From NCBI GenBank assembly GCA_004297725.1, contig SCUS01000078.1:62001-126000 (forward strand): DNA of 64,000 nt, written 5' to 3'. Each line of letters begins with the position of its first letter. Position 1 is the stretch's first letter. Source of the stretch: Myxococcaceae bacterium (GTDB taxonomy: Bacteria > Myxococcota_A > Polyangia > Polyangiales > Ga0077539). The position numbers and the translations under genes were made by a program. The notes beneath the pieces are model-generated. The model did not search any database. It was not told the DNA's origin and was given only the letters and a program-made list of their open reading frames with translations. Positions 43,861-55,251 of this stretch are shown piece after piece.

Positions 43861-46092
43861 TCAGGGCGTCGGGGTCCATCGCGGGGGCGCGATGGGGAAG
43901 GTGAGCGAGGGCTCCCAGCTCGGCGCCCCGAAGGGCGCGATGCGCACCCGACGCACCGCCTCGTCGAGGCAGGGGCCCATCGGGGCCTCGGCGAAGATGC
44001 CCCGGAGGCGCAGGTGCACCACCGCCCCGGTGGCGCCGTCGAAGCGCGGAGCGATCGTCACCGAGCGCGCCTCGACGCCCTCCACGCAGTCGGCCACGGG
44101 ACCCCGCAGCGTCGACATCAGCCGCGACAGCACCGCTCCCCCAGGGACCGACGGTCGCGACGGCGGGGCCGACGCGTCCATCGCCGCGCGCTCGACCTGC
44201 GCGGGACGAGCGGGAGCGCCGAGGTCCGTCGTCGGCGCGAGGCCAGCGTCCACCGTGGGAGGGAGCTCGGGGGCGAGCAGCGCTCCGGCGTCGAGCACCG
44301 GCGCCACCGGAGGGATCTCCAGCGCAGGGGCCAGGGCGCTGCGGGCGCGCAGCGTGGCCCTCAGCTCGTCGGAGGCGCGGGCGATGTAGAGCAGGCCCGT
44401 GGTGACGCACACCGCCGCGATCACCGTCGAGACGGCCAGGAGCCGCGCGGCCTGGGCGAAGACCTGCGCCGCGTCGGGGGTGACCGGGGGCGGGATCGAC
44501 GACACCGGAGCGAGGTCCGAAGGGAGGCGGCCGGGTGAAGGGAGCCTCGAAGGCGAGAGCGGACCCGAGGGGGCGGAGCTCCTCGTGGGCGCGGGAGTGG
44601 CCCGGGGCGCGGCGCGGGGCGGCTCGACGACCAGCCCAGAGGCCGAGGTGACCCGCGACGAACGCTCCCTCGAAGGGAGGGGTGAGACCTGCGTGGGCTG
44701 GTCGGCCAGCAGGATGTCCATGTGGCCCGCCTGGTCGCGGATCGCGCTGGCGATGGGCTGGAGGTCGCGAGAGGAGAGGTCGATCGCTTCGTTGTCGAAG
44801 GACTGCAGCGCCGACGAGGGGAGCTCCGTGGGCTCTGACTCGCGGCCGGTCGCCTGCTCGGAGCCGACGGCAGACTGGCGGGGCGCCACGGCGTTTGGAC
44901 CGAGCGAGAAGCTGCCCCCCGGGAGCGTGCGCTTGGCGGAGACGAGCCGGGCGGAGGCCACCCCGCTGCTCTCGGCCCCGAGGTCGGGAGCGAGGGGAGA
45001 GGGCGGGATCTCCGGCTCGACCGCGAGCTCGCGGGACTCCGGGAGGGGGGAGGCGCCGGAGCGGCGGGCGTCGAGCTCCGCGAGCATGGCGCCGTAGTTG
45101 CCGTACGAGGGCGTCGGCTCGGCGACGTCCGAGATCGAGAGGTCGACCCCGATCTCGGCGCTCAGCTCCGAGAGCAGGGACTCGGGGCCCGGGAGCGTGA
45201 GGCGCGCCGAGGCGTCGGGTTCGAGGGCGCGCAGCAGGTCGCGCGCGAAGGCCTGGACGGTGGAGTACCCCTCCCCCCGCGCCACCCCGAAGGCGCGCTC
45301 GAAGACCGCGTCGACGCCGATGGCCATGTCGTCGCGGTGGAGCGAGATCGTCGGGAGCTGCTCGCGGCGCAGGGCCGCCGAGAGCTCGGCGGCGGAGGCC
45401 TCGCCGAAGGGCAGGTGGCCCGTGAAGAGCTCGAAGAGCAGCGTCGCAAGCGAGAAGACATCGAGCGCCGGGGTCGGCGGGAAGGCCAGCTCCTCGGGCA
45501 GGAGGTAGCCCGGCTGGCTGCACGCGAGCACCGTGCGGTCGGTGACGAAGCCCGCGGTCACCAGGGCGTGCAGGTAACCGCACTCCTCCAGGTGCACCTC
45601 GCCCTCCTCGTCGAGCACCACGCGCTCCGGGACCAGCGCCCGGTGCAGCACCGGCGGGCTCTGCGAGTGAAGCACCTCCAGGATGCGGGTGATCCCCTGG
45701 AGCACCTTCGATCCGAGCCTCGCGGAGCGGTCGGAGCCCGAGGCGATGATCTCCCGCAGCGAGCTCCCCGGGCGGCGGGCGGAGATCACCACCGGCCCGG
45801 ACTCCGCCGCGTCGAAGGCGATGATGCGGGGAATGCCCGGATGCTCGAGCATCGTGAGGCGCTCCATCTCCAGCCCGAAGACGTGCGCCGCCCGCTCGGA
45901 GCGAGCGATCACCGCGCTGTGCGCCGCCCACACGGTGAACACCTCGCCGGGCTCGCGGCCTCGCGCCAGGTAGACCGCGGTAAGCCGGTCGTGGCGCAGT
46001 CGTCGGTCGATCACGCAGCGCCCGAGGATCGACTCGCCCCGCTTGAGCTCCCCGGGGATCGCCGTACCTGGCTGACTCGATCGCAGCGTCAA
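43861..46092 (-). CDS. Membrane-anchored Ser/Thr pseudokinase
   Basis: 743 residues. The first 295 follow the bacterial Hanks kinase fold, with SILGRCVIDRRLRHDRLTAV in place of the glycine loop, a helix C region LEMERLTMLEHPGIPRI, and the late-lobe LDVFSLATLLFELFTG (210-225). Catalytic residues are gone: there is no VAIK lysine (VFTVWAAHS), the catalytic loop reads H150-R-A-L instead of HRDLK, and LEECGYL replaces DFG. A long low-complexity Ser/Pro/Ala linker leads to one membrane helix (549-571). The outside end carries a domain with two cysteines (ADCVEGVEARSV, PMGPCLDEAVRRVRI). It is likely a scaffold or sensor rather than an enzyme. It follows the Cys-rich lipoprotein gene by 64 bases. 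Confidence 0.82.
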   Translation of the reverse strand: MTLRSSQPGTAIPGELKRGESILGRCVIDRRLRHDRLTAVYLARGREPGEVFTVWAAHSAVIARSERAAHVFGLEMERLTMLEHPGIPRIIAFDAAESGPVVISARRPGSSLREIIASGSDRSARLGSKVLQGITRILEVLHSQSPPVLHRALVPERVVLDEEGEVHLEECGYLHALVTAGFVTDRTVLACSQPGYLLPEELAFPPTPALDVFSLATLLFELFTGHLPFGEASAAELSAALRREQLPTISLHRDDMAIGVDAVFERAFGVARGEGYSTVQAFARDLLRALEPDASARLTLPGPESLLSELSAEIGVDLSISDVAEPTPSYGNYGAMLAELDARRSGASPLPESRELAVEPEIPPSPLAPDLGAESSGVASARLVSAKRTLPGGSFSLGPNAVAPRQSAVGSEQATGRESEPTELPSSALQSFDNEAIDLSSRDLQPIASAIRDQAGHMDILLADQPTQVSPLPSRERSSRVTSASGLVVEPPRAAPRATPAPTRSSAPSGPLSPSRLPSPGRLPSDLAPVSSIPPPVTPDAAQVFAQAARLLAVSTVIAAVCVTTGLLYIARASDELRATLRARSALAPALEIPPVAPVLDAGALLAPELPPTVDAGLAPTTDLGAPARPAQVERAAMDASAPPSRPSVPGGAVLSRLMSTLRGPVADCVEGVEARSVTIAPRFDGATGAVVHLRLRGIFAEAPMGPCLDEAVRRVRIAPFGAPSWEPSLTFPIAPPRWTPTP

Positions 46093-46156
46093 GAATGCCT
46101 CGGGGTCATCCTCGCCCGATGTCCGGGGAGCGCGTCAACTTCTGGCATCGGAGACA

Positions 46157-47911
46157 TTACCTCGGATCGTAAGCCGGGGCCGACGTGCCCTCGACCCTCG
46201 GCGACGCGACGCCCACCCGACCGACGCCGCCGCTTCCTCCCGGGGCCCTGCGCTCGGGCCGGTCGATGCTCCCGCAGCTGCACACGCCGCCGACGCCGCC
46301 CGGCGACCGCACCCGGTCGGCGCCGAGCGTCACCCGGGTCGCCGCCGCGAGGCGCACCGCGCCGCCCGATCCCCCGCCGCCGCCGCCCATGCCGCAGCCG
46401 TCGCCCATGCCGCAGCCGCGCTGGTTGCCGTCGAGCCCCTCGCTCCCGGCCGCGGTGATCGCCCCGTGGACCTCCGCCGCGCGCCCCGCGCGGAGCCACA
46501 CGATGCCTCCGCCGTTGCCTCCTCCGCCGGGCGTCTCGCCGTCCTCGTCGCCGCCCCCTTCGCCCCCGGCGCTGCCAAGCTGCATCTCCTCCGAGAGGTC
46601 GGCGCCGCCGTAGGCCCCGCCTCCGACGCCACCCGGGTTGGGGCAGCCCGCGGCGCACACCCCGCCGTCGGTCTCCGCCTCGCAGTCGCCCTCCGCCCCG
46701 CTCGCGCCGACGCCTCCGTAGGCCCCGCCGCCGCCCGCGCCGCAGTCCGCGCCCGCTCCTCCTCCTCCGCCGCCTCCTCCGTTGGCCGGTCGACCCGCGG
46801 ACCCGACGCCCGTCGGCGACTCGCCCGCAACGCCCGACTGGCAGCGGTAGAGCCCCGCCCCGCAGGCGTGCGACGCGCCGCGAAAGCCCCGCCCGTCCAT
46901 GGTGATGCGCCCCTCGATCACCGCGTCGCCCGCGACGTCGACGGCGAGGATGCCGCCGTGGCGGCCGTTCCACTCCGGGGCCGAGAGCGAGCCGGAGACG
47001 GAGACATACAGGTCCGTGTATTCCTGGACCAGCACCGCCTGCGCCCTCGCCCCGGCCGACGTGTCCGTCGTGTACCCGCGGCTCAGCGCGGCCTCGAGGG
47101 TGAGGCTCCCCGGCTCCGCGGCGACCACCCGGCGGAGCTCGTAGCGCCCCGCGTCCCCGGCCCTCGACTGCGTCTGGTGGATGAGCACCCGCGCCCCCAC
47201 CGGGAAGGCGCCGACGGTCTCTCCCAGCCACAGCGTGGTCGAGCCCGCCGCGCCGCTCACCGCCGCGCGCGCCGTGTTGATCACCGTCGCCCCGGAGATC
47301 ACCGTCGCCCCGGCTCCCGCGACGCAGGTCCCTCCCGCGCACGCCACGCCGGGGGGGCAGTCGGCGTCGACGAAGCACTCGCCGCAGGTGTGCCTCACGG
47401 GGTCGCAGCGCCTCGGCCGGGAGCCCGCGTCGCCGCCGCCGACCGGGGCGCAGTCGCGGTCGTCGAGGCAGCCGTCCTGGCAGGTCTCGGTGGAGGGATC
47501 GCAGTATCGACGGAGGGGACAGGTGTCCGGGGAGGAGAGGCACCCGACGCAGCGGCCCGTCGTCACGTTGCACAGCGGGCGGCCAGGGTCGGCGCAGTCG
47601 TCGTTCTGCACGCACCGCGCGGGCGCGTCGAGCGGCGGAGCGACGGCGTCAGCGACGTCCGGGTGATCGGCCTCCGGCGCGTCGGGCCGCCCCACATCGG
47701 GCTCACCGGCGTCGGCGTCGAGCACGCTGGCGTCGGGCTCACCCCCATCGGTCGCGTCGACGTCGGGGGCGACGGGGGAATCCGCGGGGGCGGAGTCGAT
47801 GGCGCCGTCGCCGCCGATCACCGCGACGCCGAAGCGCACGCACCCGTTGCACATCGCCGCCAGGAGTCCCGCGAGGGCGATGCCCCGCGCCGTGAACGAC
47901 GAAACCATCAC
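46157..47911 (-). CDS. Cys-rich and Gly-rich surface lipoprotein
   Basis: 584 residues. Signal peptide GIALAGLLAAMCNGC with Cys in the lipobox, then an Asp/Pro/Ala stalk (about 35-98), four short Cys-rich knots of the CxxxxDCxxxxPxCxxxxGxC kind (CVQNDDCADPGRPLC, DGCLDDRDCAP, CGECFVDADCPPGVAC), a beta-rich middle (TVISGATVINTARAAVSG, YTDLYVSVSGSL) and a glycine-rich second half. This architecture is common on Polyangiales surface proteins, whose functions are mostly unknown. The middle part may form a beta-solenoid. It is the first gene of a probable two-gene unit with the pseudokinase. Confidence 0.7.
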   Translation of the reverse strand: MMVSSFTARGIALAGLLAAMCNGCVRFGVAVIGGDGAIDSAPADSPVAPDVDATDGGEPDASVLDADAGEPDVGRPDAPEADHPDVADAVAPPLDAPARCVQNDDCADPGRPLCNVTTGRCVGCLSSPDTCPLRRYCDPSTETCQDGCLDDRDCAPVGGGDAGSRPRRCDPVRHTCGECFVDADCPPGVACAGGTCVAGAGATVISGATVINTARAAVSGAAGSTTLWLGETVGAFPVGARVLIHQTQSRAGDAGRYELRRVVAAEPGSLTLEAALSRGYTTDTSAGARAQAVLVQEYTDLYVSVSGSLSAPEWNGRHGGILAVDVAGDAVIEGRITMDGRGFRGASHACGAGLYRCQSGVAGESPTGVGSAGRPANGGGGGGGGAGADCGAGGGGAYGGVGASGAEGDCEAETDGGVCAAGCPNPGGVGGGAYGGADLSEEMQLGSAGGEGGGDEDGETPGGGGNGGGIVWLRAGRAAEVHGAITAAGSEGLDGNQRGCGMGDGCGMGGGGGGSGGAVRLAAATRVTLGADRVRSPGGVGGVCSCGSIDRPERRAPGGSGGVGRVGVASPRVEGTSAPAYDPR

Positions 47912-48085
47912 AGAGGTTCTCTCCGTCTCTGAAGCCGTAAGACCCGCTGATCCAAGCGTGCGGAATCCTACTGCAACTGATCTCGCGGCGTAGCGAATGT
48001 TGGTGCGGGCGACGCGCTTGGTGGATCATCCCCGGCACTGACGCCGGAGCCCCTTGTGAGCGCCCGACGAGGAGGAAGGTCCGTC

Positions 48086-49537
48086 ATGCCGAGGCACGCC
48101 CCCGTGGCCAACATCGCGCGCTGGGTGGTGGCGATCACCCTGGTGGCGCAGCCCGCGCGGGCCCAGGTGCGCGACCGCTTCGCCGCGCGCTTCGAGCTCG
48201 GGGCGGGTTCGATGCTCTCGACCGTCCAGCGCAACGACGACGCGAGGGACTTCGGCGTGGGGCTGCACGGCGGGCTTCGCCTCGCGTGGTCGCTCACCGA
48301 CGCCCTCGCGGTGCAGGCCTCGCTCTCCAACTGGGTCTTCCCCTCCCGGGGCGGCGGGGAGGCCGGCTGGGTCTTCGCTCCGATGCTGGGCGTGCGCTTC
48401 GAGCCCTCGCTGGGCTCCGTCGGCCAGGCCTTCCTCGACGGCAACCTCGGCCTCGGGATGACCGGCGACGAGCGCGCCCTCCAGGTCGACGTCGGGGTGG
48501 GCTTCGAGTTCGTGGTGTCGCCCTCGCTCTCCGTCGGCCCGGTGCTGCGCTACGGCCAGACGGTGCAGCCCGACACGCGAGGCGACGGCCAGCCCGAGCC
48601 CTACCCCGACGACGCCCGGTACCTGCTCGGAGGGCTCTCGATCTCGCTCCGCACCGCCGTCGAGCCCGAGGTCCAGGAGATCGAAGCGCCGAGGCTTCCG
48701 GCGCAGCCTCCGTCGCCTCCGGTGCTGGCGCGTGACACCGACGGCGACGGCGTCCCGGACTCCGAGGACCTCTGCCCGACGGTCGCCCCGGGCGAGCGCC
48801 CCGACGGGTATCGCCGCGGCTGCCCCGTGCGCGACCGCGACCAGGACGGCGTCTCCGACGACCGGGACATCTGCGTCGACGTGGTGCAGGGCCCCGAGGC
48901 CGACCCGATGCGCCCGGGCTGCCCCGCGCCCGACTCCGACCGCGACGGCGTCGCCGACCACGCCGACGCCTGCCCCGAGGTCGCGCCGGGCGCCATCGCC
49001 GACCCGACGCGGCCCGGCTGCCCCGATGGAGACCGCGACGGCGACGGGTACACGGACTCCCGAGACCGCTGCCCCGCGCAGGCCGAGACCTTCAACAACC
49101 TCACCGACGAGGACGGCTGCCCGGAGGTCCAGGCCCCGACGGTGGAGATCCGCTCGGGGATGATCGAGCTCCAGGGCAACCCGGTGAACTTCGTCCCCGC
49201 GAGCGACCGGATCATCGGTCGGCGCAGCTTCGAGATCCTCGACGCGCTGGTGTCGGTGCTGCGCGCCCACACGGAGATCACCCGGGTGGACATCCACGGC
49301 CACACCGACGACCGCGGCGACCGGGCCACCAACCTGGAGCTCTCCGCGCGCCGGGCCCGCGCCGTGCGAGCGTACCTGGTCGGCCACGGGATCGCCCCGG
49401 AGCGCGTCGAGGCCCACGGCTTCGGGCCCGACCGACCCATCGCGGACAACGCCCGCTCGGAGGGGCGCGCCACCAACCGTCGCGTGGAGGTGCATATCGT
49501 CACCGTGCTCCCGGGCGCCGCGACGCCACCCCGCTGA
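48086..49537 (+). CDS. OmpA-family outer membrane protein with TSP3 repeats
   Basis: 483 residues: signal peptide (WVVAITLVAQPARAQ), an N-terminal eight-strand-like beta barrel (about 25-190), a calcium-binding thrombospondin type-3 region (about 205-340) with repeats such as DTDGDGVPDSEDLCP, DRDQDGVSDDRD and DSDRDGVADHADACP, and a C-terminal OmpA peptidoglycan-binding domain (VDIHGHTDDRGDRATNLELS, HGFGPDRPIADN, GRATNRRVEVHI). It tethers the outer membrane to the wall. ATG at 48086 is chosen because GGAGGAAGG precedes it; an upstream GTG at 48056 is in frame. Confidence 0.9.
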   Translation: MPRHAPVANIARWVVAITLVAQPARAQVRDRFAARFELGAGSMLSTVQRNDDARDFGVGLHGGLRLAWSLTDALAVQASLSNWVFPSRGGGEAGWVFAPMLGVRFEPSLGSVGQAFLDGNLGLGMTGDERALQVDVGVGFEFVVSPSLSVGPVLRYGQTVQPDTRGDGQPEPYPDDARYLLGGLSISLRTAVEPEVQEIEAPRLPAQPPSPPVLARDTDGDGVPDSEDLCPTVAPGERPDGYRRGCPVRDRDQDGVSDDRDICVDVVQGPEADPMRPGCPAPDSDRDGVADHADACPEVAPGAIADPTRPGCPDGDRDGDGYTDSRDRCPAQAETFNNLTDEDGCPEVQAPTVEIRSGMIELQGNPVNFVPASDRIIGRRSFEILDALVSVLRAHTEITRVDIHGHTDDRGDRATNLELSARRARAVRAYLVGHGIAPERVEAHGFGPDRPIADNARSEGRATNRRVEVHIVTVLPGAATPPR

Positions 49538-49608
49538 CCTCGCACGTCCCGTGCACTTCTTCCGTCGCGCAGGAACCTTCGTCGCTCCGTCGCGTCTGAG
49601 CCCCATCG

Positions 49609-51386
49609 ATGTTTCATACGGCCCGTCCCCCAAGCGCCCACGCCTTTCGCGCCGCGTTCTCGCGCTGGCGGGGCGCCGTGCACCGGGCCCACCTCCTCGC
49701 CTGGGGCGTGCGCGGGGCGTGCCTCGGGGCGCTGCTCGCGGCCGCCGGTGCCACGGCCGCGTGGGCGAGCGGACACCCCGGGGCGGCGCTCGGCGCGGTC
49801 GCGGCGGTCCCTCTCGGCGCGATGGCGGGCGCCGGTCTCGCTCGCAGGCGGCGCTGGGACGACACCGCGGTCGCCCTCTACCTCGACGCCCGGGGGGGCA
49901 GCGCGGAGGTGATCACCACGGCGCTCCAGGCGACCGGGGGTTTGCCGGGTGAGGCCGGCGAGCACCTGCGGAGGGAGGCGCTCCTCGCGCTGCGGGCGCT
50001 CGACGGGCGCTCGCTGCCCCGGCTGCGGGCGCGGTGGCCCATCGCCGCGGCGGGGCTCTGCGCGGTCGCGCTGGCGATGTCGTTCGTGCCGCGAACGATC
50101 CCCGCGGCGCCGAGGGCGACGGCGGCCGACCCGGAGGGGGAGCGGGTGCAGATCGACGCCCCCGAGGGCTGGTCGGCGGTGGAGCAGCTCTCGCGACTCA
50201 GCACCCCCGACGCGCAGCGCGCCCAGCGGCTGCAGGCGCTCTCCGCCGAGGCCCGGCGGCTGCGAGAGCAGCTGATGACGGGGACGGGCCAGCGCGAGGC
50301 GATGACCGCGGCGGAGCGGCTGAGGGCGGCGGTGGCGGCGGAGCGTTCGAGGCCGTGGGAGGGCGCGGCGGAGCGGGGGGTGCAGCGGGCCGCCGGGGCG
50401 CTGGCCAGGATGGGCTTCGAGGGGGCCGCGCAGGCGCTGGCCGCGAGGGACCTTGAGGGGCTCGACCGGGCGATGGAGCGCCTCGCCAACGCCCGCGAGG
50501 AGGCCGACCGACAGAGGGCCCGGGAGGCGCTCCGGGCGGCGGCGGAGGCGGCCGCGGGCGCCGGGGCCGAGGAGCTGGCGGCAGAGCTGCGGGCGGAGGA
50601 GCAGCTGCTGCGGCGGAGGGCCGACCGCAACCGGCTGCTGAGGGCGCTGGCCGAGCAGATCGGCGGGAGCGAGGACGTGCGCCGGGCGGCCGAGCACCTG
50701 GAGCGACTGCCCTCGGACGAGAGCGCGCGGGACCTGGCCGAGGCCATGGAGCGGGCCCTCGCGTCGCTGACGCCCGAGGAGCGCGATCGGCTGGCGGCGA
50801 GGATGCGCCAGGCGATGGGCCGCGCGGCGCAGGCCTCGAGGGCGGGCGAGATGGACGGCGAGTCCGGGGCCGGGGCGCAGGGGTCGATGAGCGCGGAGGA
50901 GATCGCCCGGCGGCTGAGGGAGTTCGCGCAGTCGGAGGGCGAGGGCGACGCGTCGGGCGAGGCGCAGTCGGGGAGCCCCGGGGGCGGAGTGCCGATCCCG
51001 ATGGGGGGCGGCGCAGCGCGGTCGATGCAGCGGAGCCTCGACCGGGCGAGCGAGGGGATGGACCGGGCGGTGGCGCAGCTCCGCGCTCCGGGCGGGCGCG
51101 ACGAGGGAGAGGGCGGCGCCGGGCGCGGCGGTGGCGCGGGCGAGCACGGCGGATCGACGGCCGCGGTGGACACGGCCCACGGGCTGCGAGCCCGAGCGAG
51201 AGGCGCGGTGCGAGGATCGGGCATGGCGGGCGGCGCGGTGCAGCGGGTGGCCGGGAGCGCAGGGGGCGTCGCGCGGACGCTGCGCACCGGGGCGCTCCAG
51301 GGGGCCGCGGCGGAGGAGCTCCGAGGGGTCGACCGGTCGGACATCCCCGCGGAGTACCGGGATCAGGTCAGGACCTACTTCCAGCC

Positions 51387-51390
<4 letters not shown>
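49609..51390 (+). CDS. Membrane-anchored coiled-coil protein (DUF4175-like)
   Basis: 593 residues. Two N-terminal hydrophobic helices (about 30-75), a third at about 143-160 (WPIAAAGLCAVALAMSFVP), and then a long Glu/Arg/Ala-rich coiled coil (about 195-420) typical of a rod. A Gly/Ser-rich region precedes the C-terminal block ELRGVDRSDIPAEYRDQVRT. That last pattern (IPxEYRDxVRxYF) recurs in proteins next to MoxR/VWA operons. It starts the operon and its stop overlaps moxR (ATGA). The role is unknown, perhaps a scaffold of the complex. Confidence 0.65.
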
Positions 51391-52462
<1,072 letters not shown>

Positions 52463-52466
<4 letters not shown>

Positions 52467-54610
52467 GTCGCCGGGCGGCCGCGGCCTCGCTGGGGTGCGT
52501 GCTCGCGCTCTCCCGCGCCGCGTCCGCCGGGGTCACCCTGGAGGTGCGCCCGCTCTTCGGTGAGACCTGCCTCCCGTCGACGGGAAGCGGAGAGCTGCGG
52601 GTGCGCGTGGAGAACACCGGGTCGCGCCCCCTGCGCGCCATGCTCGTGGTCGACGCGACGGCCCCGCGGGCCGACCGACCTCGCACCCGCCACGCCTGGA
52701 CCGTGCGGGTGGGAGCCCGCGCGGAGGCGACGCTCTCGGTGGACACCCCGAGGCCGCTCGCGGGCGGGGCGATGACCTTCCGGGTGCTGGGCGAGGACGG
52801 GCGCACCCTCGCCACGACCGCGCTGGCGCTGCCCGGGGGCGAAGGGTCGATGATCCTCGACGCGACGCCGGGGCACCGCTTCGCCAACGCCCAGCGCGCC
52901 GGGGCGGGGGGGCTGCTCTCCGGCGACGTCGGGGCCGACGGGGACTACGGCCGCGGCGGTCGCTTCCGTCCGCTCGGCGGAGCCTCGGAGCCCGCGGCCC
53001 TGCCCTACGCAGGGGTGACCTGCGCGGTCGAGCGACCGGCGGCGAGCGGGTCCCCGAGGCTGCCGAGGCTGGTGGCGGGCTACCGGGCGGTGGCCCTGGT
53101 GCTCGTCGACAGCGGCTCGCTCAACGGCCTCGCGCCGAACGAGCGGCAGAGCCTCGCGGGCTACGTCGCCGAAGGGGGATCGCTCGCGGTGATCGTACGG
53201 TCGCCGAACGACCTCCGACACCCGGTGCTGGGCGCGCTGGTGGGCGAAGGGGTCTCCGCCCTCCCGATGCCCGCGTGGTCCAGGGAGCCCGAGGTGATCG
53301 ACCCCTGGAGGGTGCCGCGCGTGCCTCCGCAGGCCGCCACGCTGGCGGGGTCGCGCACCTGGGGCGGAGGCCACCTCGACCCTCGATGGCTCGCCGCCGT
53401 CGACCGCGGCGTCCCCGCCGGTACCCTGGGCGCCACGGCCCGCTACGGCGACGGCATGGTCCACCTGCTCTCCTGGGACCCTTCGCAGACGGCCTCGCTG
53501 GAGGACCCCTGGTCCGCCCGCACGGTGCTCCAGCTCGCGGCGCACGCCGACCACCGCCGCGTGCCGCGCCTCTTCGCCCCGGAGCCGGAGACCCTGCCCA
53601 TACCTGACCCGGTAAGATCCTTCCTCACGCCCTCGGTTCGCCCGGGCCTCGGTCTGCTCCGTGCGGGCGGCATCGTCGCCGCCTTCGCCTCGGCGCTGCT
53701 CCTCGCGGCCTGGATGACCCGCCTCCTCCGCGCCCGCTCGCTGCTCGCCCCGCTCTCCGCCGCGCTCACCCTCGCCGCCTGGGCGCTGCTCGCTCGGCAG
53801 GGCGGCGGCCACCGCGCGGCCCTGACCCAGTCCCGCACGCTCTCCGTGCTCGACGCCCCGTGGGGCTTCTCCATCGCGTCGGCGCGGCGCTTCCACATGG
53901 TCTACAGCGGCCACCGTCGGAGCCTCGCCATCCGCCTGGGCGGCCCCGAGCGCGTGGTGGCGGTCGATCCCACCGCGGGCCGCGGGCCCATCACCCGCCT
54001 CGTCGAAGCGGACACGACCTACCTCCTGGGCCTCGGGGTGCTCCCCTGGACGCCCACCTTCGTCCGAGAAGACGGCCCGGAAGCGCTGCGCGGCGCGGTC
54101 ACCCTGCACCGTGACCCGACCGGCGTGCTCTCGGTGCGAAACGGCCTGCCGTGGACGCTGCGCGAGGTGGTGCTCCTCGACCGCGGGAGCTCCTCGGGCT
54201 GGTCCTTCGAGGCGATCGCGCCGGGGCGCACCCGCTCGGTGCGCGAGGGTAGGGCGCTGCCCCTGGCGATCGTGGCGTGGTTCGTGGTGCCGCAGCTCCC
54301 CGCGCTGCCCGGGTGGGGGAGCCCCGAGGCCGCCGCGCTGGCCCGTCGCCCTCCGTCGATCACGGCCGATGCGCCCTACGACGTGGCCGCGCCGCTGGGG
54401 CGATGGTTCGGTCACCGTCGCGACGACAACCCCTGGGACGCCGTGCTCTCCAGCGCCGCCGTGCCCGGGAGGGCCGAGCCGTGGGTACTCCGAGAGGGCG
54501 TCGGCCTCGTCGCCCGCATCGACCGCCCCGCCGCAGCGACCCGCGCCGGGCTCCGCCTGGCCTCGGAGAGCACGTGGCTGCGCCTCCATCCTCCGGAGCC
54601 GACGCCATGA
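52463..54610 (+). CDS. Large exported membrane protein of the MoxR/VWA operon
   Basis: 715 residues from a TTG at 52463 overlapping the moxR stop (TTGA), the only reasonable start. A signal peptide (AAAASLGCVLALSRAASAGV) leads into a beta-sandwich-like outer region (VTLEVRPLFGETCLPSTGSG, LRVRVENTGSRPLRAMLVVD). Then comes a flavodoxin/GATase-like stretch (AVALVLVDSGSLNGLA, GYVAEGGSLAVIVR). Two membrane helices lie around residues 400-450 (GIVAAFASALLLAAWMTRLL, LAPLSAALTLAAWALLA). A second beta region follows. No enzyme motif is seen. It resembles the large membrane partners found beside Bat/MoxR genes but I cannot assign a family. Confidence 0.65.
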
Positions 54611-55251
54611 AGCTGCGGCTCGACAGGGTCTCGCACCGCTTCGCGCCGGGCGCCCCGTGGTGCCTGCGGTCGGTCTCGCTCACCGTCCACCCCGGCGAGG
54701 TGGTGGGCCTCTCGGGCCCTTCGGGCTCGGGCAAATCCGTGCTGCTCCGGGTGGCCAGCACCCTGCTGCGACCCACCGAGGGGAGCGTCACCCTCGACGG
54801 CCTCGACCCCGCCGCCGCGAGGGCGAGCGCCGCCATCGGCTACGTCTCCCCCTCTCACCGCTGCCCCGACGACGTGACCGTCCGCGCCTACCTCACCGCG
54901 ATGGCCGCGCTCCACCGCCGCGGCGACGGGGACGTCGACGGCGCCCTGGAGCTCACCGACCTCGTCGACCGCGCCGACGCGCCCGGCGGCGAGCTCAGCC
55001 TCGGCGAGCGGCGACGCCTCGAGCTCTCCCGAGCGCTGCTCCACGACCCCTCGCTGCTGCTGCTCGACGACCCGTCGCCGGGCCTCGACGCCGCCGCTCG
55101 CGACGACCTCTCGGACTTCATCGTCACCCTCGCCTCGCTGGGCAAGGCGGTGCTGCTGGCCTCCTCGCTCCCCGACGAGCTCCGCCCCCTCTGCGCCCGG
55201 GTGCTCACGCTCGACGCCGATCACCGCCTCGTCGCCCCGGAGGACCCGTGA
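54607..55251 (+). CDS. ABC transporter ATP-binding protein
   Basis: 214 residues, a single nucleotide-binding domain: Walker A GPSGSGKS, Q-loop replaced by a YVSPSHRCPDD segment, signature ELSLGERRRLELSRALLHDP (degenerate LSGGQ as LSLGE), Walker B LLLLDDPSPGLDA with Asp in the place where catalytic Glu is usual (DDP). The DDP variant may lower hydrolysis. It pairs with the membrane protein that follows. The resemblance is to the CcmA/GldA-type exporters. It overlaps both neighbours. Confidence 0.85.
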   Translation: MKLRLDRVSHRFAPGAPWCLRSVSLTVHPGEVVGLSGPSGSGKSVLLRVASTLLRPTEGSVTLDGLDPAAARASAAIGYVSPSHRCPDDVTVRAYLTAMAALHRRGDGDVDGALELTDLVDRADAPGGELSLGERRRLELSRALLHDPSLLLLDDPSPGLDAAARDDLSDFIVTLASLGKAVLLASSLPDELRPLCARVLTLDADHRLVAPEDP

